DNA of 64,000 bases from Arthrobacter sp. ISL-85. Its GTDB lineage: Bacteria; Actinomycetota; Actinomycetes; Actinomycetales; Micrococcaceae. Location of the stretch: contig NZ_JAGGPQ010000024.1 in the NCBI RefSeq assembly GCF_018613675.1, forward strand, positions 1 to 64,000, read 5' to 3'. Below, in pieces: positions 47,567 through 55,866 of this stretch; positions within the stretch are counted from its first letter, which is position 1; the number at the start of each line of letters is the position of its first letter. Below the pieces are notes generated by a model that had not been told where the DNA came from, ran no database searches, and saw nothing but the letters and a program-made list of their open reading frames with translations. Position numbers and translations under genes: made by a program.

Positions 47567-47983
47567 TTACTGGAACCAGATCTTGATCTCGCGGTCCGCG
47601 GAATCCGTTGAGTCGGAGCCGTGGACCAGGTTCTGCTGCACCTTCAGGCCCCAGTCCCGGCCGAAGTCGCCGCGGATGGTGCCCGGGGCCGCGGTGGTGG
47701 GGTCCGTGGTGCCCGCCAGCGACCGGAAGCCTTCGATGACGCGGTGCCCTTCGAAAATGGCCGCGACGACGGGTCCGCTGAGCATGAATTCCACCAGGGG
47801 CTCGTAGAACGGCTTGCCCACGTGCTCCTCGTAGTGCTGCTCCAGCAGTTCGCGGGTGGCGTCGACCTTCTTCAGCTCCACGAGGCTGTAGCCCTTGGCT
47901 TCAATCCGGGCCAGGATGGCGCCGGTCAGGTTGCGGGCGACGCCGTCGGGCTTGATCAGGACGAGGGTGCGCTCTGTAGTCAC
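47567..47983 (-). CDS. ndk: Nucleoside diphosphate kinase Ndk
   Basis: Ndk balances nucleoside triphosphate pools by ping-pong phosphate transfer. The 138-residue protein has TLVLIKPDGVARNLTGAILA at the N-terminus, the Kpn-loop region, and the phospho-acceptor histidine H121 in NLVHGSDSTDSADREI. The length is typical. It lies downstream of a DUF4233 gene and folC on the minus strand, a common actinobacterial order. Confidence 0.97.
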   Translation of the reverse strand: MTTERTLVLIKPDGVARNLTGAILARIEAKGYSLVELKKVDATRELLEQHYEEHVGKPFYEPLVEFMLSGPVVAAIFEGHRVIEGFRSLAGTTDPTTAAPGTIRGDFGRDWGLKVQQNLVHGSDSTDSADREIKIWFQ

Positions 47984-48034
47984 AACTGCTCCAATGCGTT
48001 GGTGGGGTTTCGGGACAAGTCTACGGGGACCGGC

Positions 48035-48499
48035 TTATGGGGTTTGCGGCTGGGCGGGACCGGGGCCCTGGTCCGGGTGGGCGGTTTCCCATTCCGCCTG
48101 TTCGCGTGCGCGTTGCGCCGCTTCGCGGTCCAGCCGGATGCCGGTGCGGATCCCGTACCACCAGGCCACCGCAAAGAGTGCGCCCACCAGGAACATGGCG
48201 GGCTCGAAAATACCGGTGAGGATCAGGACCAGCTGCAGGATCCAGCCCAGACCGATGCCCCAGGGTTTGTTGAGGACGGCGCAGGCGAAGATCATGACCA
48301 CGCTGAGGGCAATACCCACGCCGAGGATCAGCGCGGGCGGAAACTCCCCGCGGCGCAAACCGAACACCACCAGGGTGGCGAAGAACATGACGAACGCTTC
48401 CAGGAGCAACACGGTGGAGGCGAACATCACCTTAGTGGACCGGCGCTTCTTCGGCATGCCGGGACGCCATTCCCGCTGGGCTTTTGTCAGTCTGGCCAT
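48035..48499 (-). CDS. DUF4233 membrane protein
   Basis: The 154-residue protein starts MARLTKAQREWRPGMPKKRR and has four membrane helices at about residues 23-45, 51-72, 77-95 and 97-114. It matches DUF4233, a small protein regularly encoded between folC and ndk in actinobacteria but without known function. The ATG at 48499 overlaps the folC stop by a few bases and has GGAGG seven bases upstream, so it is translationally coupled to folC. The cytoplasmic C-terminal ~30 residues are charged. Confidence 0.85.
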   Translation of the reverse strand: MARLTKAQREWRPGMPKKRRSTKVMFASTVLLLEAFVMFFATLVVFGLRRGEFPPALILGVGIALSVVMIFACAVLNKPWGIGLGWILQLVLILTGIFEPAMFLVGALFAVAWWYGIRTGIRLDREAAQRAREQAEWETAHPDQGPGPAQPQTP

Positions 48500-48501
48500 A
48501 G

Positions 48502-49860
48502 TCACGCCTCCGTTTTTCCGAGCAGGATCCGCGCTTCGGCCACCAAGGTGATGGAGCCGGTAACCAGCACGGCCCCGGAGAGGTCCTCGTTGGCTTCAGC
48601 CCGCTCAACGGCCCATTCCAGCGCGTCATCCAGTTTTTCAGCGACATGGACATTGTCCTCGCCGAAGCCCAAATCGATTGCGAGCTCTGCCAGTTCAGCA
48701 GCCGGGACCGCGCGGGGGGAGTTGGATTGGGTGAAGCAGTATTCCTCCGCCATTCCGCCCAGGGATTCCTTGAGTGCGCGAAGGATCTCCTCCGCATCCT
48801 TTTCCTTGAGCACGCCCACCACGGGAACCAGCCGGGTGAAGGTGAATGCTTCCTGCAGCGCGGCAGCGGAGGCCTTGATGCCGTCGGGGTTGTGGGCGGC
48901 GTCCACGATGATGGTGGGCGCCGTACGCACCACCTCGAGGCGGCCCGGTGACGTCACTGCGGCGAAGCCTTCCTGCAGCACGTCGAAGTCGAGTTCCTTT
49001 TCGCCGCCGAAGAACGCTTCGAGGGCGGCCACGGCCACCGCAGCGTTTTGTGCCTGGTGGGCGCCGTGCAGCGGTACCAGCAGGTCCGGGTAGCGGCCGG
49101 CGATGCCCTGGATGGTGACCATCTGCCCGCCAACAGCCACCGTCCGGGACTCGACGCCAAACTCCACGCCCTCAAAGCGGAACGGCACGCCCACCTCCTT
49201 GGCCTTCTCCAGCAGCACCTGGGCAGCGTCAAGGGGCTGCGCTGCGCTGATGAGGTAGCCGCCGGGCTTGATGATGCCGGCCTTTTCGTAGGCGATGTCC
49301 TCGGTGGTGTCACCCAGCAGGTCCGTATGGTCCAGCGAAATCGGCGTCACCACGGACACCTGGCCGTCACCCACGTTGGTGGCGTCGGTGATGCCGCCCA
49401 GGCCCACCTCGATCACGGCCACGTTGACGGGCTGGTCGGCAAAGATGGCAAAGCCCAGGATGGTGAGGCACTCAAAATAGGTCAGCCGGGGCTGCCCCTC
49501 CGCCTCCAGCTCGGAGTCAACGATCTGCAGGTAGGGCCGAATTTCGTCCCAGATCCGGACGAACGTCTCGTCCGGGACCGGATGGCCGTCGATGCTGATC
49601 CGTTCGGTGACCTTGGACAGGTGCGGGCTGGTGTAGCGGCCCGTGCTCAGCCCGTGGGCGCGGAGCACGGACTCGATCATCCGGGAGGTGGATGTCTTGC
49701 CGTTGGTTCCGGTCACGTGGATGATCGGGAACGCCTTGTTGGGCTCGCCGAGCACGTCCATGGCGCGGAACAGCGGTGCCAAGCGCGGTTCCATCTTGTT
49801 TTCGGGTGCCCGACCCAGCAGTTCGGCATAGACACTTTCCACGGAGAATTCGTCGGTCAT
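48502..49860 (-). CDS. folC: Folylpolyglutamate synthase / dihydrofolate synthase FolC
   Basis: FolC adds glutamate to dihydropteroate and then to reduced folates, keeping them in the cell. The 452-residue protein has the P-loop GTNGKTS at 51-57 within HVTGTNGKTSTSRMIESVLR, the signature LTYFECLTILGFAIFADQPV, and VGLGGITDATNV. It also has DAAHNPDGIKASAAAL, a typical conserved block of the glutamate-ligase domain. It starts three bases after the end of ileS, and the next gene overlaps it. Reduced folates made by this pathway feed MetF/MetE encoded elsewhere in the window. Confidence 0.96.
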   Translation of the reverse strand: MTDEFSVESVYAELLGRAPENKMEPRLAPLFRAMDVLGEPNKAFPIIHVTGTNGKTSTSRMIESVLRAHGLSTGRYTSPHLSKVTERISIDGHPVPDETFVRIWDEIRPYLQIVDSELEAEGQPRLTYFECLTILGFAIFADQPVNVAVIEVGLGGITDATNVGDGQVSVVTPISLDHTDLLGDTTEDIAYEKAGIIKPGGYLISAAQPLDAAQVLLEKAKEVGVPFRFEGVEFGVESRTVAVGGQMVTIQGIAGRYPDLLVPLHGAHQAQNAAVAVAALEAFFGGEKELDFDVLQEGFAAVTSPGRLEVVRTAPTIIVDAAHNPDGIKASAAALQEAFTFTRLVPVVGVLKEKDAEEILRALKESLGGMAEEYCFTQSNSPRAVPAAELAELAIDLGFGEDNVHVAEKLDDALEWAVERAEANEDLSGAVLVTGSITLVAEARILLGKTEA

Positions 49861-49863
49861 GTC

Positions 49864-52800
49864 CTAGGCCTCCACTTTTTCGACGGCGACGGCGGGTTCG
49901 GCCACGTCGGCCGGCTCAGTGTTCAGGTCTACAGTCAGCGTCTCACCCTTGACCAGTTCAGCATTGGCCGCCAGGGCGTCCACCACGTTCTGTGCGGCGG
50001 TGACGGTGGTCCGGATCCGGTCACTAACGTTGAGCCCGGCGTCCTTCCTGGCCTGCTGGATGGCACGGACCATGTCGCGTGCCAGGCCTTCGGCCTCCAG
50101 TTCGGGGGTGACTTCGGTATTGAGGACCACGAACCCGCCTCCGGGCAGGACGGCAACAGCGGCGGAGCCGCCCTCGGATTCTGCCACCACCGTCTCCAGC
50201 GTGTATTCCTGGGGCTCCAGCTGGAGCCCCCCGGACGTGACCAAACCGTCGTCGTCCACTGACCAGTCGCCGGACTTCGAACCCTTGATGGCCACCTGGA
50301 CGTTCTTGCCCAGGCGCGGACCGGCGGCACGGGCGTTCACCACCAGCTTCTGCTGGATGCCAAACTCCTCCGGGGAAGCGGAGGCGGCGTCCAGCAGGCG
50401 GACGGAGCGGAGGTTGAGTTCATCGGCGACGACGGCGGCGAAGCCTTTCAGCACATCCGCGCCGGGTGCCACCACGGTGAGTTCCTGCAGCGGCAGGCGG
50501 ACGCGCAGGTTGGCTGCCTTGCGGAGCGAGGAACCGGTGGAGCAGATCTGCTGTACCCGGTCCATGGCTTCCACCAGCGACGGATTCGCGGGGAAGAGGT
50601 CGGCATCGGGCCAGTCGGCCAGGTGCACGGACCGGCCGCCGGTGAGGCCGCGCCAGATCTCCTCGGAGACCAGGGGCAGCAGCGACGCGGCGGCCCGGGT
50701 AACGGTCTCCAGTGCGGTGAACAGTGCATCGAAGGCGTCCTGGTCCTCGTCGAAGAACCGCTGCCGGCTACGGCGGACGTACCAGTTGGTGAGCATGTCC
50801 AGGTAGCTGCGCAGCGAGTCGCAGGCACCGGAGATGTCATAGGTGTCCAGCTGCGCGGTCATGGCGCGGACCAGGTCGCCGGTGTTGGCCAGCAGGTACT
50901 GGTCCAGGGTGTCGGCATAGCCGTCGTAGCGGAGTTTCGCGTCGTAGCCCTGTCCTGCGGCAGCTGCGTTGGTGTACAGCGCGAAGAAGCTGTACACGTT
51001 CCAGAGCGGCAGGATTACCTGGCGTACACCGTCGCGGATGCCCTGCTCGGTGACGATCAGGTTGCCGCCGCGCAGGATCGGGCTGGACATCAGGAACCAG
51101 CGCATGGCGTCGGAGCCGTCACGGTCCAGGACCTCGGACACGTCAGGGTAGTTGCGCAGGCTCTTCGACATTTTCTGGCCGTCGGAGCCCAGCACGATGC
51201 CGTGGCTGATGACGTTCCGGAACGCGGGCCGGTCGAACAGCGCCGTCGACAGGATGTGCAGCATGTAGAACCAGCCGCGGGTCTGCCCGATGTACTCCAC
51301 GATGAAGTCGGCCGGGTTGTGGGTGTTGAACCAGGCTTCGTTCTCGAACGGGTAGTGCACCTGGCCGTAGGGCATGGAGCCGGAGTCGAACCAGACGTCC
51401 AGGACGTCCTCGACGCGGCGCATGACCGACTGGCCTTCCTCCGGGGTGCGGGGATCGTCCGGGTTGGGCCGGGTCAGCTCGTCGATGAAGGGCCGGTGCA
51501 GGTCCACCTCGCCGTCCTTGTTCAGCGGCAACCGGCCGAAGTCAGCCTCGATCTCCGCGAGGGAGCCGTAGACGTCGGTCCGGGGAAAGTTCGGATCGTC
51601 CGACTCCCACACGGGGATAGGGCTGCCCCAGTAGCGGTTGCGGCTGATGGACCAGTCGCGGGCGTTTTCCAGCCATTTGCCGAACTGTCCGTCCTTGACG
51701 TTGCCGGGGATCCAGTTGATCTCCTGGTTCAGCTCGGACATCCGGTCCTTGAACTTGGTCACTTCCACGTACCAGGACGAGACGGCCCGGTAGATTAGCG
51801 GGTTGCGGCAACGCCAGCAGTGCGGGTAGCTGTGTTCGTAGCTGGCCTGGCGAACTAAACGGCCATCAGCACGGAGCACCTGCGTGATCGGCCTGTTGGC
51901 CTCGAAGACCTGCAAGCCCACAATGCTCGCAAGTCGTCCGTCCTTGAAGAATGATAAGAATTTCGCCCCTTCGTCAACGGACAGAATGACGGGAATGCTA
52001 TTCGCCTCGCAGATCCTTTGATCATCTTCACCAAATGCCGGCGCCATATGGACAATGCCGGTGCCGTCCGTCGTTGTTACGAAGTCATCCACGAGGATCC
52101 GGAACGCATTTCCGATATGGCGAGTTTTGAATAGCGGCTGGCGTCCTGCCGATGTCGGAGGGACGTAATCTACAACTTCTGTCATGCCTAGCGCGTAGTT
52201 GCGAAGGTCGTTCCACAGTGGCTGGTACTCGAGGCCTTCCAGCTCCGCGCCGGCATGGGTGGACAGGACTGCGGCTTCCGCGTCCTCGAAGCTGTCGTAG
52301 CCCAGGTCCTTGGCGTAGCTGCCCAGCAGGTCCGCTGCGAGCAGGAAGCTGCCCGCCACCGGGGCGTCGGCGGAGGCTGCCTTGATGCCGTTGGGTCCGG
52401 CGGGCAGAACAGCGTAAGTGATGGAAGGCCCGACGGCGAGCGCGGCGTTGGTGGGCAGCGTCCAGGGGGTGGTGGTCCAGGCGAGGGCCTGCACGCCGGC
52501 GAGTTCCTTTGACAGGTCCGACCCGCCCGCGAGGATGGGGAACGTGACGGTGACGGTCTGGTCCTGGCGGTTCTTGTAGACGTCATCGTCCATGCGCAGT
52601 TCATGGTTGGACAGCGGCGTTTCGTCCTTCCAGCAGTACGGGAGGACCCGGTAGCCGTTGTACGTCAGGCCTTTGTCGTGCAGCTGCTTGAATGCCCAGA
52701 GCACAGACTCCATGTACTCGACGTTGAGCGTCTTGTAGTCGTTGTCGAAGTCCACCCAGCGTGCCTGGCGGGTGACGTAGCTGCGCCATTCGTCTGCGTA

Positions 52801-53256
52801 CTTCATCACGGAGGCGCGGCAGGCATCGTTGAACTTGTCAATGCCCATGGCTTCGATCTGGGTCTTGTCCGTCATCCCCAGCTGCTTCATGGCTTCAAGC
52901 TCGGCGGGCAGTCCATGGGTGTCCCAGCCGAAACGGCGTTCCACGCGCTTGCCGCGCTGGGTCTGGTAGCGGCCCACCAGGTCCTTGGCGTAGCCGGTCA
53001 GGAGGTGGCCGTAGTGCGGCAGGCCATTGGCAAAGGGCGGGCCGTCGTAGAAGACGAATTCGTTGCTGCCGGGCTCGCCGCCGGGAACGTCGGCGCTGCG
53101 CTGGTCAATGCTTGCCTGGAAGGTGCCGTCCTGGTCCCAGTACTTCAGGATGCGCTCTTCGATCTCCGGAAACTTCACGGAGGCGGAAACGCCGGCTCTG
53201 CCGCTGGAAGCGGTACTGGAGGCTGAGGCCTTGGGGTAAAACGTCATGTTCGACAT
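49864..53256 (-). CDS. ileS: Isoleucyl-tRNA synthetase IleS
   Basis: IleS charges tRNA-Ile and edits valine. The 1130-residue protein has HYGH at 81-84 (class I HIGH) in [25 protein letters not shown] near residue 695, a CP1 editing domain between about 210 and 480, and a C-terminal anticodon/extension domain as in actinobacterial, eukaryotic-like IleS enzymes. A segment encoded at about 51860-52200 (within editing-domain and adjacent parts) has much lower GC than the rest. The ATG at 53256 or one three codons inside could start translation. A T-box leader precedes the gene. Confidence 0.96.
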   Translation of the reverse strand: MSNMTFYPKASASSTASSGRAGVSASVKFPEIEERILKYWDQDGTFQASIDQRSADVPGGEPGSNEFVFYDGPPFANGLPHYGHLLTGYAKDLVGRYQTQRGKRVERRFGWDTHGLPAELEAMKQLGMTDKTQIEAMGIDKFNDACRASVMKYADEWRSYVTRQARWVDFDNDYKTLNVEYMESVLWAFKQLHDKGLTYNGYRVLPYCWKDETPLSNHELRMDDDVYKNRQDQTVTVTFPILAGGSDLSKELAGVQALAWTTTPWTLPTNAALAVGPSITYAVLPAGPNGIKAASADAPVAGSFLLAADLLGSYAKDLGYDSFEDAEAAVLSTHAGAELEGLEYQPLWNDLRNYALGMTEVVDYVPPTSAGRQPLFKTRHIGNAFRILVDDFVTTTDGTGIVHMAPAFGEDDQRICEANSIPVILSVDEGAKFLSFFKDGRLASIVGLQVFEANRPITQVLRADGRLVRQASYEHSYPHCWRCRNPLIYRAVSSWYVEVTKFKDRMSELNQEINWIPGNVKDGQFGKWLENARDWSISRNRYWGSPIPVWESDDPNFPRTDVYGSLAEIEADFGRLPLNKDGEVDLHRPFIDELTRPNPDDPRTPEEGQSVMRRVEDVLDVWFDSGSMPYGQVHYPFENEAWFNTHNPADFIVEYIGQTRGWFYMLHILSTALFDRPAFRNVISHGIVLGSDGQKMSKSLRNYPDVSEVLDRDGSDAMRWFLMSSPILRGGNLIVTEQGIRDGVRQVILPLWNVYSFFALYTNAAAAGQGYDAKLRYDGYADTLDQYLLANTGDLVRAMTAQLDTYDISGACDSLRSYLDMLTNWYVRRSRQRFFDEDQDAFDALFTALETVTRAAASLLPLVSEEIWRGLTGGRSVHLADWPDADLFPANPSLVEAMDRVQQICSTGSSLRKAANLRVRLPLQELTVVAPGADVLKGFAAVVADELNLRSVRLLDAASASPEEFGIQQKLVVNARAAGPRLGKNVQVAIKGSKSGDWSVDDDGLVTSGGLQLEPQEYTLETVVAESEGGSAAVAVLPGGGFVVLNTEVTPELEAEGLARDMVRAIQQARKDAGLNVSDRIRTTVTAAQNVVDALAANAELVKGETLTVDLNTEPADVAEPAVAVEKVEA

Positions 53257-53620
53257 CCTGGGTTGAGCGCGGTGAACCTCCGGCGCGGCCGGACGTTCCG
53301 TTCAGGATGCGAGGACGGCTGCCGTGCCGTCCCTAAGACTGCACGCCCACCGCGGTACCACCTCACTTACCGGCGCTGCGTGTCTTCCGTGAGGAACACA
53401 CCCTGCTCCGGCCTCTCATTACTGCTGTGACGGGCTTACCCGTCCGGTTCTACTGACGCAGCCGCCCCGACAGGGCACACCGCGCGTTCTTCCGGAAGCT
53501 CACCGGTGATTGCCGGGTCATAGCCATTCCTGAGTCTACTATCGCCGCAGCGCCAGTGCCATTCAGGAGGGCCGGGGCACGGGGGCTGACGCGGCTCGGC
53601 CCATTGCCTAGACTCTCCTC
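53257..53620. other. Divergent intergenic region between ileS and EEP gene
   Basis: This 364-base gap is mostly the ileS T-box leader on the minus strand, roughly 53281-53525. The remaining 53526-53620 must hold the ileS promoter and that of the divergent EEP-family gene. No further gene is seen. Confidence 0.5.
53281..53525 (-). promoter_or_regulatory. ileS T-box leader RNA
   Basis: The minus-strand leader contains the T-box sequence AGGTGGTACCGCGGTGGGC (around 53366-53348), whose GGTGG pairs with the free NCCA end of uncharged tRNA. A short 5' stem with a candidate AUC isoleucine specifier (53510-53508, followed by ACCGG) precedes it. The space between suits the short Stem I of actinobacterial ileS T-boxes, which sense uncharged tRNA-Ile. 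A seven-pair hairpin GGACGGC/GCCGTCC lies downstream of the T-box, without a T-tract, pointing to translational rather than terminator control. Confidence 0.88.
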
Positions 53621-54640
53621 ATGGCAGCTTCCGGGCACCCCGCATGGCGGCGGCGGACGACCGTGGCCTGCAGGTGGTTGTTCATTCCGGCTGCCTTGCC
53701 GGTCGCAGCGGTGTCGGTCATTCGCGCTGTCCCCGCAGACTGGCCCGTTCTTGGGGTTCAACTGGTGGCGTTCACGCCATGGCTCGCGGTGCCTGCGGCA
53801 GCAGCCCTGTTGCTGGCCTTCGCGGGACGGCGGAGGTGGCAGCAGGGGGTGGCCGCGGCTTTGCTGATCGGCCAGGCGTTCTGGCTCTTCCCACTGGACG
53901 TCCGCGAGCCTGCCGCCGAGGCTGCGGCCGAGGCTGCCGGCACCTCTGTCTCCCTGGTGGCCATGAGCATCAACGCGGAATTGGGCGGAGCGGATGCCGC
54001 CGGCATCGTGGCCCTGGTCCGTGAGCTGCATGTGGACCTGCTGGCGGTTGAGGAGTACACGCCCGACATGTCACGAAAACTCACGGCGGCGGGACTGGAC
54101 TCACTGCTCCCCCACCGGGTTGCCCAGGCCCGTGACCACGCCGCAGGCACCGCCATCTACTCCTCCTACAACCTCACAGCCGCCGGCGTCCTCCCGGACA
54201 CCCGGTTCGCCATGCCGGTGGCGCACCTTGAGCTCGGCCACAACAGCAGCGCCGACCTGCGTGTGGTGGCCGTCCATGCCCTGGCGCCCGTGGGAAAGGG
54301 CCTGAACCAGTGGCGCAGCGACCTGGCCACAGTGGCCAGGGCCGACAATGGTTCAGGTCCCCTGCTGCTGGCCGGCGATTTCAATGCAACGTATGACCAC
54401 TGGGAATTCCGGGCGCTGCTGGCCGGCACCGCGGGCGGCCGAAGGCTGGTGGACGTGGCAGCCTCCCTGGGCAGCAGGCTGGTGCCCACCTGGCCTATGC
54501 GCGGTTACCGCCTGCCGGGGATTGCGCTGGACCACCTGGTAACCAGCCCGGACGTGATGGGCTCCGGGTACTCAGTCCAGCGGATTGAGGGGACGGACCA
54601 TGCCGCAGTGGTGGCCACCCTCCGAATCCATGTGTCCTAG
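53621..54640 (+). CDS. Membrane-anchored endonuclease/exonuclease/phosphatase family protein
   Basis: The 339-residue protein has two or three N-terminal membrane helices (about residues 18-36, 45-66 and 73-92) followed by an extracytoplasmic EEP domain. Motifs include LVAMSINAELGGADAAGIVA, the metal-site glutamate in LLAVEEYTPDMSRKLTAAGL, AGDFNATYDHWEFR and the C-terminal LDHLVTSPDV. Such proteins hydrolyse phosphodiesters; the substrate is not known. It is divergent from ileS and convergent with an SDR gene, overlapping its end by four bases. Confidence 0.85.
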   Translation: MAASGHPAWRRRTTVACRWLFIPAALPVAAVSVIRAVPADWPVLGVQLVAFTPWLAVPAAAALLLAFAGRRRWQQGVAAALLIGQAFWLFPLDVREPAAEAAAEAAGTSVSLVAMSINAELGGADAAGIVALVRELHVDLLAVEEYTPDMSRKLTAAGLDSLLPHRVAQARDHAAGTAIYSSYNLTAAGVLPDTRFAMPVAHLELGHNSSADLRVVAVHALAPVGKGLNQWRSDLATVARADNGSGPLLLAGDFNATYDHWEFRALLAGTAGGRRLVDVAASLGSRLVPTWPMRGYRLPGIALDHLVTSPDVMGSGYSVQRIEGTDHAAVVATLRIHVS

Positions 54641-55395
54641 CCTTTCCTGATCAGCTTGTGCGTGGCTGCCTGCGCCACCGGCCGGATGACAATCTGGTCC
54701 AGGTTGACGTGGTGTGGAGCGCTGACGGCGTAACGCACCACATCGGCCACGTCCCCGGCTGTCAGGGGCTTCTCCACCCCCCGGTAGACCTTTTCTGCGG
54801 ACTGCGCGTTCCCAAGGCGGTTGAGCGCGAACTCCTCGGTCTGCACCAGTCCCGGCGCCACCTCGATGACGCGGAGGTTGTGCTCGGCTTCCTCGAGCCG
54901 GAGAGCGTTGGTCATGGCGTGCTGGCCGAACTTGGCGGCGTTGTAGCCGCCTCCGCCCTCGTAGGCGTCCAAGCCGGCAGTCGAGGTGAGGTTCAGTACG
55001 GTGCCCTCGCCTGTTGCGCGCAGCATCGGCAGGAAGGCACGCGTGAGCTTCAGGGTGCCAAGGACGTTGACCCGGAACATCCACTCCCAGTCGGCGGTGT
55101 TGGCGTCGCCTACTTTGTCTGCACCGCGGGCGCCGCCGGCGATGTTGATCAGCGTGTCGATGCCACCCGCCTCCGTGACCTGGGCGAGAAGCCGGGACAC
55201 GTCGTCGTCCTCTGCGATATCGGCCGGAATCGCGACGGCGCCCGTCTCACTTTCCAGGGCTGCCAGGCGTTCGGCACGGCGTGCCACGGCGAAGACCGTC
55301 CAGCCGTCGGCGCGCAGCGCACGCACCGTTGCCTCCCCGATCCCGCTGCTCGCGCCGGTCACCAATGCTGCTTTTTTCTGCACATCCTTCGTCAT
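54637..55395 (-). CDS. Short-chain dehydrogenase/reductase
   Basis: The 252-residue protein is a classical SDR. The cofactor site is VTGASSGIGEATVRAL near residues 13-28, NIAGGARG is the NNAG-type motif with the usual second Asn replaced by Ile, and the catalytic Tyr-Lys pair is in YEGGGGYNAAKFGQHAMTNA. It resembles the YdfG/serine dehydrogenase-like NADP-dependent group, but the substrate is not assignable. It is convergent with the EEP gene and follows the DUF488 gene on the same strand. Confidence 0.92.
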   Translation of the reverse strand: MTKDVQKKAALVTGASSGIGEATVRALRADGWTVFAVARRAERLAALESETGAVAIPADIAEDDDVSRLLAQVTEAGGIDTLINIAGGARGADKVGDANTADWEWMFRVNVLGTLKLTRAFLPMLRATGEGTVLNLTSTAGLDAYEGGGGYNAAKFGQHAMTNALRLEEAEHNLRVIEVAPGLVQTEEFALNRLGNAQSAEKVYRGVEKPLTAGDVADVVRYAVSAPHHVNLDQIVIRPVAQAATHKLIRKG

Positions 55396-55413
55396 GGCAC
55401 CACCCTAGCGGGA

Positions 55414-55794
55414 TCAGCCGGCGGCCCGTCCCCGGAGGTAATCAGCTAAGACCACCGCATTGTTGGCCTCCGTGTTGCGCGCAGCGTAGAGAAGGGTGAT
55501 CCGCGGGTGGCCGGCGGCCAATTCAAGCAGCGTCCCCACGGCAGGATTGGAGTCCAGTTCACGCCGGTAGTGTTCGGTGAAGTCAGCAAACCGTTCGGGG
55601 CGGTGGTTGAACTCCTTGCGCAACTCCGTGGAGGGCGCCACGTCCTTGAGCCAGAGGTCGACGGCGGCGCCTTCCTTGGGCATCCCCCGCGGCCAGAGCC
55701 GGTCCACCAGCACCCGGCAGCCGTCGTCGTCCGCCGGTGGCTCGTAGATGCGCTTCACGCCGAAGGTGCCCCAAAGCTGTCCCATGAGCCGCAT
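55414..55794 (-). CDS. DUF488 (YeaO-like) protein
   Basis: The protein (about 126 residues, or 123 from an inner ATG) has the DUF488 blocks VKRIYEPPADDDGCRVLVDR, LWPRGMPKEGA, DLWLKDVAPSTELRKEFNHR and TLLYAARNTEANNAVVLADY. The family is small, cytosolic and widely conserved, with no proven activity. The two possible starts are three codons apart and neither has a strong ribosome site. It is divergent from valS by about 70 bases. Confidence 0.88.
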   Translation of the reverse strand: MRLMGQLWGTFGVKRIYEPPADDDGCRVLVDRLWPRGMPKEGAAVDLWLKDVAPSTELRKEFNHRPERFADFTEHYRRELDSNPAVGTLLELAAGHPRITLLYAARNTEANNAVVLADYLRGRAAG

Positions 55795-55866
55795 GCTACC
55801 CGCGTTGCCGTCCGCCTGTGCGGCACGGGTTGGGTGGGATGGAACCGGGCATGAAAGAATTGCCCA

